This document shows, piece after piece, positions 1 through 8,893 of a stretch of 64,000 nt of DNA. The translations under genes and the position numbers were made by a program. The notes under the pieces are model-generated. The model saw only the letters and a program-made list of their open reading frames with translations. It did no database searches and was not told where the DNA came from. Each line of letters begins with the position of its first letter. Position 1 is the first letter of the stretch. Origin of the DNA: Cyanobacteria bacterium FACHB-63. Lineage in GTDB: Bacteria > Cyanobacteriota > Cyanobacteriia > Leptolyngbyales > Leptolyngbyaceae. Location: positions 62,001-126,000 of the forward strand of contig JACJNX010000011.1 of assembly GCA_014695255.1 (NCBI GenBank). The letters are read 5' to 3'.

Positions 1-570
1 GGAGCAGGAAAAACTTCTCTGGTGCAGAAAGTCACCTGCTTGTTAGAGGATGCTGTCTCTTTCTACTTCGATGACTATGTCTGTGTATCAAAGTATCCTT
101 TAGACTTCTCTCAATGGATTAGAGAGGGGGCTGATCCTAATCAGTGGGAAACCCCACAACTCCTCGAAGATTTGCAAGCATTACGGCATGGAAAGTCCAT
201 TTCTTTGCCCGAGAATCAAGGAATAATTAAATCAGCTAGCTTCATTGTGATGGAGGAGCCGTTTGGTAGAGAACGCGCCCAGATGAGCGAACTAATTGAT
301 TTTGTAGCGTGTATCAACCTTCCGCTAGAAGTTGCCTTGGCACGTCGATTGCTGCGAGACATTGAACAGTGTGTCACTGAGAAAAAGCAAGATATCCTGG
401 CAGACTATCTCAAAGAATATCTGACAGAATATCTCAATGGTGGCACCCGAGAACTGTATTTTGAGGTAAGTACAAGAGTTTTGCAGAATTGTGATTTAAT
501 TCTAAATGGGGTCAACTCTTTAGATGAATTAGCGAATGAGATAGTGACTGCGATCAAAACAAGGAGGTAG
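1..570 (+). CDS. P-loop nucleoside (uridine) kinase-like protein, 5' truncated by the window edge
   Basis: The reading frame is open from base 1. The first codons give GAGKTSL, the Walker A loop, so the gene starts outside the window and the GTG at 22 is not its start. About 189 residues are visible. After the P-loop come FDDY, a W-x-x-P-x-L-x-x-DL stretch, a VMEEPFGRER strand, and ALARRLLRD, which looks like the arginine-rich LID region of uridine-kinase-type NMP kinases. It probably phosphorylates a nucleoside or another small hydroxyl compound in the cytoplasm, but the substrate cannot be named. The region 571-753 holds no gene. Confidence 0.7.
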   Translation, partial: GAGKTSLVQKVTCLLEDAVSFYFDDYVCVSKYPLDFSQWIREGADPNQWETPQLLEDLQALRHGKSISLPENQGIIKSASFIVMEEPFGRERAQMSELIDFVACINLPLEVALARRLLRDIEQCVTEKKQDILADYLKEYLTEYLNGGTRELYFEVSTRVLQNCDLILNGVNSLDELANEIVTAIKTRR

Positions 571-753
571 GTTGCCTAATAAGGATCTGGAATCTAACCG
601 CCTTTGTCAGCTGCGATAAATAGAGGTGGTTGTCGCACCTAACACTTCGTTGCAACGGGTGGTATCAAGATCCTAGCTGTGTCTCAAAGATTACTAGCCA
701 CCGTTGAGCTTCACCGTTAACTGCTGTAACTGCGTGGCAAACCAGGGTACCGT

Positions 754-1980
754 ATGTACGCACGAATTGCGAGGATTTGGCAAAGCCCAAACAGGTGGAT
801 TCTACTCCTAGCCGCGACCGTTACTGTTGGTATGATTGGTGCAGCTGCTACTTTCCTTGTCAAATATCACCGATCAGCCACTCCGCAAATTCCATCAGCG
901 TTCTATACGCCACCCCAACCGCTTCCACCGGGTCAGCCAGGAAGCATTATTCGTAAAGAAACGGTGCCTAGCAACCTGCCTGAAGGGGCACAAGCCTGGC
1001 GAGTGATGTATCGATCGACTGATCTTGAAGGAAACCCCATTGCGGTGACTGGCACCATTGTTGCCCCAAATGGAACGAGTGTTAAGCCCCGAAACATCAT
1101 CGCCTGGGCACACGGTACGACTGGCATTCGACCAGAATGCGGTGTTAGTCACACTTCAGATCCTTACCAACAAACCCCAGTCATTGAACGAATGCTCGCG
1201 CAAGGATTTGTTATCGCCATTACAGATTATCCAGGATTAGGAACTCCTGGTGTTCATCCCTATATGGTTGGGCAAGTCGCAGCGCATAGTGTGCTGGATT
1301 CGGTACGGGCATCTCGCCAAATTGTTGAGGTGAGCGCGGGAAATAAATTTGTGGTGTGGGGAGCGTCCCAAGGTGGCAATAGCGCGCTTTGGACTGCTCA
1401 ACTAGCTCAAACCTATGCTCCTGAGCTAAAACTGTCGGGGGTGGCTGCATCTGCTCCAGCGACTAATCTACGCAAGATTGCAGAGTTTAATTTGGACAAG
1501 CCAGCAGGGGGAATTTTCTTGGGATATGTCTTTGCAGCATGGGCTGCAGTTTATCCAGGGGCTGATCTGAATGCGATTATCAAACCGGATGAGCGTGCCA
1601 ATTTCGATCGAATGATCAAACCGTGCTTTACAGCCCCAGCAGGATTCCTTCCCATCATCAAGACCTTACGGACACCCGCGCAATACCTGAGTGTGGATAT
1701 TCTCAAGACCGAACCCTGGAATACCCTGTTCGAGAAAAATACCCCCAACGGTCGAATTGAAGTTCCTATTGTGATCGCTCATGGAACCGCCGACTCGCTC
1801 ATTCCTGTAGAGTTAAGCGAAGCCGAGGCTGCCCGTCGCTGCAAGGCGGGCGAGGATGTACAGTTTGCTCGTTATCCGGGTTCAACGCATGATGCTCGTG
1901 AAGACACTGCGGTATATATTCTCGGCTGGGTGGTAGATCGTTTTGCCGGACGATCTACACCTTCAAACTGCCCGAACTAA
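754..1980 (+). CDS. Secreted or membrane-anchored lipase-family alpha/beta hydrolase
   Basis: The 408-residue protein has one hydrophobic N-terminal segment (about 15-37) that acts as a signal peptide or anchor, followed by a Pro-rich linker. The catalytic domain fits the secretory lipase (LIP) family: WAHGT at 118-122 (oxyanion region), the nucleophile elbow GASQGG with Ser205, HGTAD with Asp347, and GSTHD with His379. This triad supports an ester hydrolase; in this family the substrates are acylglycerols or other esters, and the true substrate is unknown. It acts outside the cytoplasmic membrane. The gene stands alone, followed by gene remnants on both strands. The ATG at 754 is the first start giving a complete signal segment. 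Confidence 0.8.
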   Translation: MYARIARIWQSPNRWILLLAATVTVGMIGAAATFLVKYHRSATPQIPSAFYTPPQPLPPGQPGSIIRKETVPSNLPEGAQAWRVMYRSTDLEGNPIAVTGTIVAPNGTSVKPRNIIAWAHGTTGIRPECGVSHTSDPYQQTPVIERMLAQGFVIAITDYPGLGTPGVHPYMVGQVAAHSVLDSVRASRQIVEVSAGNKFVVWGASQGGNSALWTAQLAQTYAPELKLSGVAASAPATNLRKIAEFNLDKPAGGIFLGYVFAAWAAVYPGADLNAIIKPDERANFDRMIKPCFTAPAGFLPIIKTLRTPAQYLSVDILKTEPWNTLFEKNTPNGRIEVPIVIAHGTADSLIPVELSEAEAARRCKAGEDVQFARYPGSTHDAREDTAVYILGWVVDRFAGRSTPSNCPN

Positions 1981-2061
1981 TTGGTATGGCAGCTAACAAC
2001 GGTAATGCACCGGAATCACTCAAGATGGTCGGTTAGTAGTAAAGAGTATCACGTCCGGTAA

Positions 2062-2331
2062 TTGCGAACGTTAGGCAGGGTTGCCGAAGAACTGAGAGAG
2101 TTTGAACAAGCTCGTGCTAGCTACCATTAAGGCCTGTAAATCAAAATCGAATACAACGATCGCTACTCCCAAGCCCGCACCTATCAATGCTTAGAATCGC
2201 TTGCAGAAGCAGAAGAACAGTACGCAGAGGCAAGAGCAAATTATTTGCAGGCGCTAAAGAGATACATCGAGTTTGGTGATGACTATTGGAGGAATATTGC
2301 CCGTGAAGCAATTGATCGATTATCACATTGA
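2062..2331 (+). pseudogene. Remnant of a TPR-repeat protein, with two in-frame stops
   Basis: In one frame the translation reads LGRVAEELREFEQARASYH, stop, GL, stop, IKIEYNDRYSQARTYQ and on to a natural-looking end in EAIDRLSH. This is the typical cyanobacterial tetratricopeptide pattern (EQARANYxQALxIxIEYxDRYSQA) with TAA codons in place of two conserved residues. No start codon and no N-terminal part remain. It is a decayed fragment of a larger TPR gene. Confidence 0.65.
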
Positions 2332-2382
2332 ATCCGATCAAGAACTGCGATCGCCCCCACTCATGAGCAGCAATTTCTGAAA

Positions 2383-2505
2383 TCAAACCGACCAGTCTTC
2401 AGCTTGTAGTTCAGTGATTCGTTCAAAATCTGAGAGATTGCGAGTTAGAAAGATCGCCTTCTGACTAATTGCGATCGCTGCAATCATTGTTGCTGAATGT
2501 CCCTC
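2383..2505 (-). pseudogene. C-terminal fragment of a PIN-domain (VapC-like) toxin
   Basis: The minus strand encodes about 40 residues ending in a stop at 2383-2385. The sequence IAAIAISQKAIFLTRN followed by LSDFERITELQAEDW is the hallmark end of VapC/FitB PIN-domain ribonucleases: an alpha helix, the L-x-T-R-N strand, and the DF-x-x-I segment. The N-terminal catalytic aspartates are missing because the frame runs into a hairpin repeat at 2510. No partner antitoxin is seen, so this is a dead relic of a toxin-antitoxin locus. Confidence 0.6.
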
Positions 2506-2509
2506 ACCC

Positions 2510-2539
2510 AAAATCCCGCTCTTTGGGGAGCGGGATTTT
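2510..2539. repeat. Hairpin inside a repeat-like intergenic segment
   Basis: AAAATCCCGCTC at 2510-2521 pairs perfectly with 2528-2539 across a six-base loop. The flanks (CCCTCACC at about 2501 and a GGGTTAGAGATGAGGGC tail near 2585) resemble a dispersed cyanobacterial repeat rather than a plain terminator. It lies where the VapC-like fragment is cut off. Confidence 0.55.
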
Positions 2540-2684
2540 GAATCTAACTCCCTTCCCTCACAGGAGAAGGGTTAGAGATGAGGGCAGTTCGGAATATCAG
2601 GTCAAACATTGCCGGGTTAATCGCTTTTAACCTGCTCGCTTGCGTTTCGCGTAGCGAATTCCTTAACTCAAAGCAAAATGGAAT

Positions 2685-4025
2685 TTACAACCCCTGTAAG
2701 CTAGTAGATTCCATCTGCTGTAGGATAGCGTCAAGATTTGCTACTGCATCAAGCTCGCCGCGAGTGCGTGCGAGATCCCGTGCTTGGCGAATATAATCTC
2801 TGCTTTCCATCTTCCGTCCTTGCTGGAATAGCACGATACCCATGTTGAAGTATGCCTCAGGAGCGTCTGGCATAACACGAATCACTTCAGCAAATGCAGC
2901 CTTTGCTCCATCCAGATCACCCTGTTCAGTCAGGAATACGCCGCGATCGAACTCATTTTGAATTGCCACAATATCGTTCGCATCACTGATTGCTCCAAAC
3001 CCTGAGGTCGTGCTCTGATGCATCTGATCAATTGACTCTATACCCGTTTGGTCAGGTGCAAGGGTAGAACCCATGTTTGTTGATGTTCCCGCTGTCATTG
3101 TGGGATAGGTGTCTTCAATAATTCCCGACTGACCATAGGATTGGTCGAGCATTACATCCTGTCCCGTGTTTGAAGTTGTGCCAATATCGCGGGTTGAGCT
3201 AGCAGTATCTTGAGTTGCCCGTTGAACAGAATCTGCCACATTAGAAGCCGATGACTGAACACTCTCAGACACGCTGTCCACTGCTTGTGTCATTTTGGGT
3301 TGAGCATCTTGCGCTGCACCCTTAACCGACTGAGCCGCTTCCTGAACACTCTCAGACACGCTGTCCACTGCTTGTGTCATTTTGGGTTGAGCATCTTGCG
3401 CTGCACCCTTAACCGATTGAGCGACTCCTTGCACTGAATCTGCAACACTGGCAGCAGATGATTGAATGCTCTCAGCCGTTTTGTGAACAGCCTGCTTAAC
3501 CTCAGGTCGAACATCTTCGATCGTTCCTCGGACTGAATCAACTGTCTCAATCACTGAAGGACGGCTCTCCTCGATCGTTTCTGTCACTGCATGAATCGTT
3601 TCGGTTACAGCAGGACGAGCCTCATCAATGGTTTCTCGAACTGAGTCGATCGCGCCTACAACAGAAGGCTGTGCTGCTTCAATGTTGTGTCGCACTGCAT
3701 CGACTGTTCCAATCACAGAGGGTTTGATATCCTCAACCGTCTGTTTGACTTCATTGACTACTTCACCGATCGTGGCATCAACACCTGTTGCTGCTTCCCG
3801 TCCAACATTAGCACCCGCAACACCACCAACCACTGCACCAACAGCAGCTCCTAAGCGTCCGCCAACTAAGCGACCAATGATGGCTCCAGCTAACCCTCCA
3901 CTTACAGTTCCAAGACCCGTTGCCACTGTTTGAACTGGGTCTCGTGCTTGTGGCACCTCACTCACCTCATTCAAAGAGGATTGATTTTCATTCTGCTGGT
4001 TGAAATCTATACTGCTATCCGACAT
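2685..4025 (-). CDS. Glycine-zipper, LEA-like repeat protein with C-terminal TPR
   Basis: The 446-residue protein has several parts. Residues about 30-80 form a Gly/Ala-rich glycine-zipper segment (GGLAGAIIGRLVGGRLGAAV) that may insert in a membrane. Then come four 18-residue repeats of the form SVIETVDSVRGTIEDVRP, and then two copies of a 29-residue unit containing KGAAQDAQPKMTQAVDSVS. These are amphipathic, LEA/apolipoprotein-like helices. The C-terminal about 90 residues hold TPR-like helices (AYFNMGIVLFQQGRKMESR). The overall design suggests a membrane-associated stress or scaffold protein, but no family with a proven role is recognised. The 29-residue duplication is a perfect DNA repeat of about 74 bp with an 87-bp period, so it is recent. 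Confidence 0.6.
   Translation of the reverse strand: MSDSSIDFNQQNENQSSLNEVSEVPQARDPVQTVATGLGTVSGGLAGAIIGRLVGGRLGAAVGAVVGGVAGANVGREAATGVDATIGEVVNEVKQTVEDIKPSVIGTVDAVRHNIEAAQPSVVGAIDSVRETIDEARPAVTETIHAVTETIEESRPSVIETVDSVRGTIEDVRPEVKQAVHKTAESIQSSAASVADSVQGVAQSVKGAAQDAQPKMTQAVDSVSESVQEAAQSVKGAAQDAQPKMTQAVDSVSESVQSSASNVADSVQRATQDTASSTRDIGTTSNTGQDVMLDQSYGQSGIIEDTYPTMTAGTSTNMGSTLAPDQTGIESIDQMHQSTTSGFGAISDANDIVAIQNEFDRGVFLTEQGDLDGAKAAFAEVIRVMPDAPEAYFNMGIVLFQQGRKMESRDYIRQARDLARTRGELDAVANLDAILQQMESTSLQGL
3256..3416 (-). repeat. 87-bp in-frame tandem duplication within the LEA-like gene
   Basis: Bases 3256-3329 are repeated at 3343-3416 almost without change, offset by 87 bp. This equals 29 codons and keeps the frame. 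It encodes two copies of the KGAAQDAQPKMTQAVDS unit. Confidence 0.85.
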
Positions 4026-4585
4026 ACTCTTTCTCCTTCGACTGATTTGTTAAAACATCTTCTAATCGTTGCTATGTCACAACCATAGCGACTGTTCTAA
4101 GGTTTTTACTCGACTTAAAGGGAGAGGTTAGAGACTAATTTGTAACGAATTGAATTGCAATTCAGCAGGGGACTTTTTCCACCTAAAGCAGAATTCTTTA
4201 CAATCTTCACATTCTATAAAGGATGGCTATCGTTCTTAAAATACAGGTGGCATCGAAAGTTGATCTTGTATTGGTAACACTTGAATGCAAATCACCAAAT
4301 TTTGGGAAAAGACCAAAGTTGCTGGAAATATAGCAAGATGGAACTTGTAGGAACTTCAGTGTTTTAATTTTGGATCGCTCCATGACTGGAAGTTTCAGCA
4401 CTGGATTGGACACTTGCCCCAACCTGCTGCAAGCGATCGCAGTCTAATGTTGCCCATGCCCATCGGCTGCCGGGAGGTTACTTGTTGGAGTTGAAGGATA
4501 TTTGCGGTAGGTGATGGGCAACATTACACTACTCAGATCATTTCAGATCATTGGCAATGAAAAACGCCTGCGATCACCTCCCAAA
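4026..4585. other. Gene-free stretch with two inverted repeats
   Basis: No convincing gene lies here; the frame at 4207-4422 on the minus strand has no recognisable protein. A perfect 14-bp palindrome TGAATTGCAATTCA lies at 4151-4164, about 126 bp upstream of the LEA-like gene's start, and could be an operator. A separate 12-bp inverted repeat, AATGTTGCCCAT at 4446-4457 and its complement at 4514-4525, brackets 56 bp. Confidence 0.5.
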
Positions 4586-6193
4586 TTACTTCCCAATCGC
4601 CCCTGAGTAAGCCATTTCTTTCAACTCTAGATACTCCCGCCAAAACACCTCAGAGGTTAGCTCAGCATAAGCAGTTTTCCACTCTCGGCTCACATCCTCC
4701 CAGCGTGTGCGCCCCTGTTCAACAACACTTGCCCAACGCGCTAAAAGCTCAACGCTCGTTAAATCATCAATCTCAATTTGATTTTCATAGCTCCGACTCA
4801 GCTTCAGCGTCGCCGGGTGAGTTAACTCCGGGTTAGCACCCTTAATCAACTCTGTACCTTTCAGATAGTCTTCAAATGCTTTGATTAACATCTGAGCACG
4901 ATCGAAGTCTGGCTTTAACAATGCCTGCATAATCTCTTTGGTCAGGTTACGCACCGTATGTTTATAGTTCGGTGTGAAGTGCATTGCATAAGTAATCAAA
5001 TCATTGCGGAAATAGTAGTAGGCTTCCCAATTGAGGTTCTTGGCAGAAGCGGGAATATGCCACACTGCCATTGATGGGAAGGTGACGATCGAAACACCAA
5101 ACTTCCGCTTCGCCCTCATACAAAACTCAACATCATCGAGCTTAATAAACAACGGCAACGGTAGTTTGATTCGCTCTACCAATGCTTTAGAGAAGGAGCA
5201 AAACCAAAACCCACCGTAATCTGCATCAACTTCCATCAACAATTGATTCAGAACTTTAGTATCCCGCAAATCTAAATCATAGTTCAATGGAACAAGTGAG
5301 TCAGATGCACCCTTCGTTTTAGAAGCTTCGTTGTAGGTTGCTCCTGCTTCGTACAAAGACCATTTCTTATTGAGATTTAGCAGTCCACCTGCAATAATCA
5401 AATCATTTTTGGCATACTCATGCACCGAGTACAATCGACAAATGCTTTCAGTTTCTAGCTCAATATCATCATCCATCAATAAAAGATGAGTGGAGCTACC
5501 TTCTGCTAAAGCTTCCATCATGCCTCTGGTGAAGCCACCGCTCCCACCCGCATTCATGTTCGGAAATAGCTTCACCCTCGAATCTGCAAACTCATTCGGG
5601 TCAAGTGTGCGTCCATTATCTGAAACAAAGATATTGAGGTTGCGATCGTGCAGCAGTTCATCTTGCAGTAGCGCCGATAAAGTGTTTCTGACATAATCCT
5701 CTTTCTTAAACGTGCAAATCACGACACCCAGCGAGACTTCCCTAGCTTTAGGCTGATCCGTCACAATCCATCCTGCCCCAAAAATTCCCTGCTCACTTAA
5801 GCAAGTAATCTCAGCATAAATTCTGCCTGCATTGTTAGTCTGAGCTAAATCGATCGCAGGAAGCTTAACAGGTGTAGAGAGTTGGCACTGTTCAAGCTGT
5901 TTTTCTAGAATTGCATCTCTTTCGTTGCCTTCGTTAGTTTCCCTATAAATAGCAACCTTAAAATCACCTTCTAGCTCTAACACATAATAGATAGATTCAA
6001 GCGAAGTGTATTTAACGTAATAGCTTTCATAGAATGAGTTGAAATAAGAGCTAGAAGAAACCGTTCCACCCTGACCTAGAACTATTTTTTTGCTGCCTTC
6101 CTGCTCCTCGATCGACGCTGCTCCATCACACTGAACATACAATTGAGCAATATCGACTGACTTGGGAAGCTTGATTCTACCTATAATATTCAT
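4586..6193 (-). CDS. GlfT2-like galactofuranosyltransferase (GT2)
   Basis: The 535-residue protein has the architecture of mycobacterial GlfT2. An N-terminal beta-rich domain (1-150) is followed by a GT-A domain (about 153-400) with GVVICTFKKEDYV, the metal-binding DDD at 241-243 (LLLMDDDIELE), PLFIKLDD with the catalytic-type aspartates 353-354, and AVWHI with His379. A helical tail follows. GlfT2 transfers galactofuranose from UDP-Galf to a growing chain on the cytoplasmic side. UDP-galactopyranose mutase, which makes that donor, is encoded at 14288. The closest family fit is clear; the acceptor is unknown. The gene is single, followed by the HAD/mannitol-dehydrogenase pair on the same strand. 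Confidence 0.75.
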   Translation of the reverse strand: MNIIGRIKLPKSVDIAQLYVQCDGAASIEEQEGSKKIVLGQGGTVSSSSYFNSFYESYYVKYTSLESIYYVLELEGDFKVAIYRETNEGNERDAILEKQLEQCQLSTPVKLPAIDLAQTNNAGRIYAEITCLSEQGIFGAGWIVTDQPKAREVSLGVVICTFKKEDYVRNTLSALLQDELLHDRNLNIFVSDNGRTLDPNEFADSRVKLFPNMNAGGSGGFTRGMMEALAEGSSTHLLLMDDDIELETESICRLYSVHEYAKNDLIIAGGLLNLNKKWSLYEAGATYNEASKTKGASDSLVPLNYDLDLRDTKVLNQLLMEVDADYGGFWFCSFSKALVERIKLPLPLFIKLDDVEFCMRAKRKFGVSIVTFPSMAVWHIPASAKNLNWEAYYYFRNDLITYAMHFTPNYKHTVRNLTKEIMQALLKPDFDRAQMLIKAFEDYLKGTELIKGANPELTHPATLKLSRSYENQIEIDDLTSVELLARWASVVEQGRTRWEDVSREWKTAYAELTSEVFWREYLELKEMAYSGAIGK

Positions 6194-6282
6194 AACCTTT
6201 CTGTTAATAATTCGATTCTATCTGCATCTCTAACTAAACTTAGGGGAGAGCATTCAAAAAGGCTCTCTTTCTTGCGACAGAT

Positions 6283-7008
6283 TTAGAGTAATGGAATCAA
6301 TTCAGACATCTGTTCAATTACAAAGTGAACACCCGCGGATCGCAATACAGAGATACGATCGCTACGTTCATCTTCGGTAATGTGAGTTCCGCCCACATAC
6401 CCTACAATCATTGGAATTTCAGCCGCAACCGCAGATTTTACTCCACTGATCGAGTCTTCGATCGCAATACAATTTGATACCTCTGCATTCAAACACTGTG
6501 CAGCATAAAGATAGATATCGGGTAAAGGCTTCGGCCTGCGAACTGGAAGAGAATCAGCCGCACTAAACACACGATCGCCAAAGTATCCCATTAACTCTGA
6601 GGCTGCCAAACAAGCCTCCAACCGTCGCAAACTACTGTTGCTCACTAGCGCAAACTCAATGCCTCGATCGCATAACTCATCTAGCACCGCAGGCGTTCCC
6701 TCAGTCGGTTTTGCGTCAATGCTCAAATGATCGATCGCCCGATCTTCCTCCTCCAGCACCAACCGCTGAATATCAGCCTCTGTTAAAGCCATCGGTGCAT
6801 CTGCATAAATTTGCCCCAAAATCTCTCGATACGGTTTCCCTGCAAAGTGCTTAATAAAGTCTGGTAAATCATAGTGACGTGCCCCCGAAAATTCGCAAGC
6901 CACTTCAGCCGTCAATTTCCATGCACTCTTTAACGCAACAATCTCGCTATCCACAACAGTTCCATCATGGTCAAACAAAACGACCTTACGCGGCTGAAAC
7001 GATGTCAT
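6283..7008 (-). CDS. HAD-superfamily sugar phosphatase / phosphomutase-like hydrolase
   Basis: It is about 241 residues from the ATG at 7008; the frame opens a little earlier at a TTG. The N-terminal VVLFDHDGTVVDSE supplies the HAD nucleophile and acid Asp13/Asp15. LVSNSS is the motif II Ser region, a Lys lies near RRPKPLPD, and IAIEDSISGV is motif IV. A four-helix cap sits between motifs I and II. This is the beta-phosphoglucomutase/sugar-phosphatase subgroup. Its start lies inside the end of the mannitol-dehydrogenase gene (overlap about 23 bases), so the two are probably translated together. A role on a phosphorylated polyol or sugar acid is inferred from this pairing. Confidence 0.75.
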   Translation of the reverse strand: MTSFQPRKVVLFDHDGTVVDSEIVALKSAWKLTAEVACEFSGARHYDLPDFIKHFAGKPYREILGQIYADAPMALTEADIQRLVLEEEDRAIDHLSIDAKPTEGTPAVLDELCDRGIEFALVSNSSLRRLEACLAASELMGYFGDRVFSAADSLPVRRPKPLPDIYLYAAQCLNAEVSNCIAIEDSISGVKSAVAAEIPMIVGYVGGTHITEDERSDRISVLRSAGVHFVIEQMSELIPLL

Positions 7009-8515
7009 GCTCAAAATGCTCCTGGCTGTAATATCTGAGTGTAGCCGATAGTCCGCGTGTCCGAATCTCCCACATTGTCCGATCGCACTCTCGATCGAGC
7101 AGGTCGCAACAGTCTCCCGGCTCTAATCCAAGCAGTTCACTCAACGGCTTCTTGGTTTGAATCGCCGCGATCATCTCTGGCTTATCGTTGACTTCAAACG
7201 ACTGACCAAGCTCATTTGTACCCTCTCGAATCGTCAGCATCCAAGCCGCGATCGGCAACACCAATCGTCTTAAATTGACCTGTTGAGCATGAGCATCTTT
7301 CAGGATTGGAGCAATGTACTTCCCAATTTTCCGAGAAGTTTCTGCCGCAATTCGCTCGATTTTGTCAGGAATCGCTTCATTGCTCAATCTCAGCAACACC
7401 TGATCCACATACTGTTCGCACATTGAATTAACAACCGGAGTTGCAGCCGTAATATCATCCATCAATAACCGCAGAAATAAGTGATACTCCGGCAATCTCA
7501 GCACTTGATGCACACATTCAATTCCACCCCGAACCGCCAAACAAGCAATAAAGGAGTGAACTGCGTTTAGAAATCTAGATTTGAGATGCAGAAAAGGAGT
7601 GATATCATCCGTCATCGTCACTCCAATCTCTTCCCACATTGGTCGATCGCTGCTAAATTTGTCCTCGACCACAAACTGCCAAAACGGTTCAGTCACAATT
7701 GGCGCACGATCGCGAACCTGCAACAATCGATACGGATGCTGCTCATCAGACTCATGCGCTTGTGGCACAATCTGATCAACGACAGTATTCGGAAAAGTCG
7801 CAGTCTTATCAATGTACTCTGCAAGACTTGGATCAATTCGTTCTGCGTAAGTGAAGATTGCTCTTTGTAGAATCTCTCCGTTTCTCGGTAAGTTATCACA
7901 AGACAAGGTAGTAAAAGGTGCAATGCCACGATCGCGACGACGACGCAATGCTTCTACAATGAAACCGATCGCAGTGGTCGGACAAGTCGGATTGTTCAAG
8001 TCGTGTAGAATGGCAGCATGATCAGTATCCAGCTTGAATCGTGAATCCAGACAATAGCCTGCTTGAGTCACCGTCAGCGTGACCAAATGAACAGTCGGCG
8101 ACTCCATTAACCGAAGCACGGTCTCTGGCTCTGCTGCCCCATTGATCATCTGGCTGATCGAACCAATCACATCTGCGGATTCATGATGCTCATCCCCGCT
8201 ATAGCGCTCTGTTAAGGTATAAAGAAAGTCTTGGGGTTGCAGATGCTCGATCGTGCGAGGGCTTCTAAGGCTGACACCACAGATTCCCCACCGCAGATCC
8301 TTTTGTGCCAGATGCTGATGAATAATTCGGGCAAAGTGCGCTCGGAAAAATCGCCCTGGTCCAAAATGTACAATACCCGTATTTAATGCACTTCGATTAT
8401 AAGAAGGCTGGTGTTTCCATAGCTCAGTTACAGTAGTATCTGGAGCTATGCCTGCACTCTGGAGTCCTGCATCAGACAAGGAAGAACGAGTGCCCAGCGA
8501 AATGTAGTCTTTCAT
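6986..8515 (-). CDS. Long-chain mannitol-dehydrogenase-family oxidoreductase (mannitol/fructuronate type)
   Basis: The 509 residues match the polyol-specific long-chain dehydrogenase family. GIVHFGPGRFFRAH at 47-60 is the Rossmann entry, LSCDNLPRNG the middle motif, and FPNTVVDQIVP the family signature. LKSRFLNAVHS carries the catalytic Lys with the Asn and His of the active site. Members oxidise D-mannitol, D-arabinitol, fructuronate, tagaturonate or mannonate with NAD(P). The exact substrate cannot be assigned. It overlaps the downstream HAD phosphatase gene, so a short polyol or sugar-acid pathway is likely. The ATG at 8515 is preceded by a GGGATG stretch. Confidence 0.8.
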   Translation of the reverse strand: MKDYISLGTRSSLSDAGLQSAGIAPDTTVTELWKHQPSYNRSALNTGIVHFGPGRFFRAHFARIIHQHLAQKDLRWGICGVSLRSPRTIEHLQPQDFLYTLTERYSGDEHHESADVIGSISQMINGAAEPETVLRLMESPTVHLVTLTVTQAGYCLDSRFKLDTDHAAILHDLNNPTCPTTAIGFIVEALRRRRDRGIAPFTTLSCDNLPRNGEILQRAIFTYAERIDPSLAEYIDKTATFPNTVVDQIVPQAHESDEQHPYRLLQVRDRAPIVTEPFWQFVVEDKFSSDRPMWEEIGVTMTDDITPFLHLKSRFLNAVHSFIACLAVRGGIECVHQVLRLPEYHLFLRLLMDDITAATPVVNSMCEQYVDQVLLRLSNEAIPDKIERIAAETSRKIGKYIAPILKDAHAQQVNLRRLVLPIAAWMLTIREGTNELGQSFEVNDKPEMIAAIQTKKPLSELLGLEPGDCCDLLDRECDRTMWEIRTRGLSATLRYYSQEHFEHDIVSAA

Positions 8516-8893
8516 GACATCCCTTCAAATTCAGATGGAGTCTACATTACTTAAGCTGAGAGAATTTTTAACGTTCAACAGGCACAACATTTACAGCGTG
8601 ACTGTTCACTAAGTTGCAGCCCAAAAAGTTGGCAACCTAGCGATCGACTATGATAATAAATCCAGTAATTTTGTCTCCTTATAGTATTGGGAGCGATCAA
8701 CCCTGCTATCTATCTATAGTTAAATTCCCAAATCTAACTTACGCGTGTTGCCTAATTTCAAATACCCAGCCAATCTACGCTATGGACGTTTATTTCTTTG
8801 AACTAACACGCTAATCCCTTCCTACTCAAGTCAGAGGTTAACAAAAGAACGGCTCTTTATGGTTAAGGAATCGCAGATTTGCAGGTTTACCTC
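8516..8893. other. Divergent intergenic region between the polyol dehydrogenase gene and hflX
   Basis: This 378-bp AT-rich stretch separates two divergently transcribed genes and must hold both promoters. No palindrome, RNA gene or clear -35/-10 pair stands out. Confidence 0.4.

Noticed and set aside
4207-4422. 71-codon frame on the minus strand
   Set aside because: No ribosome binding site, family match or conserved neighbour.
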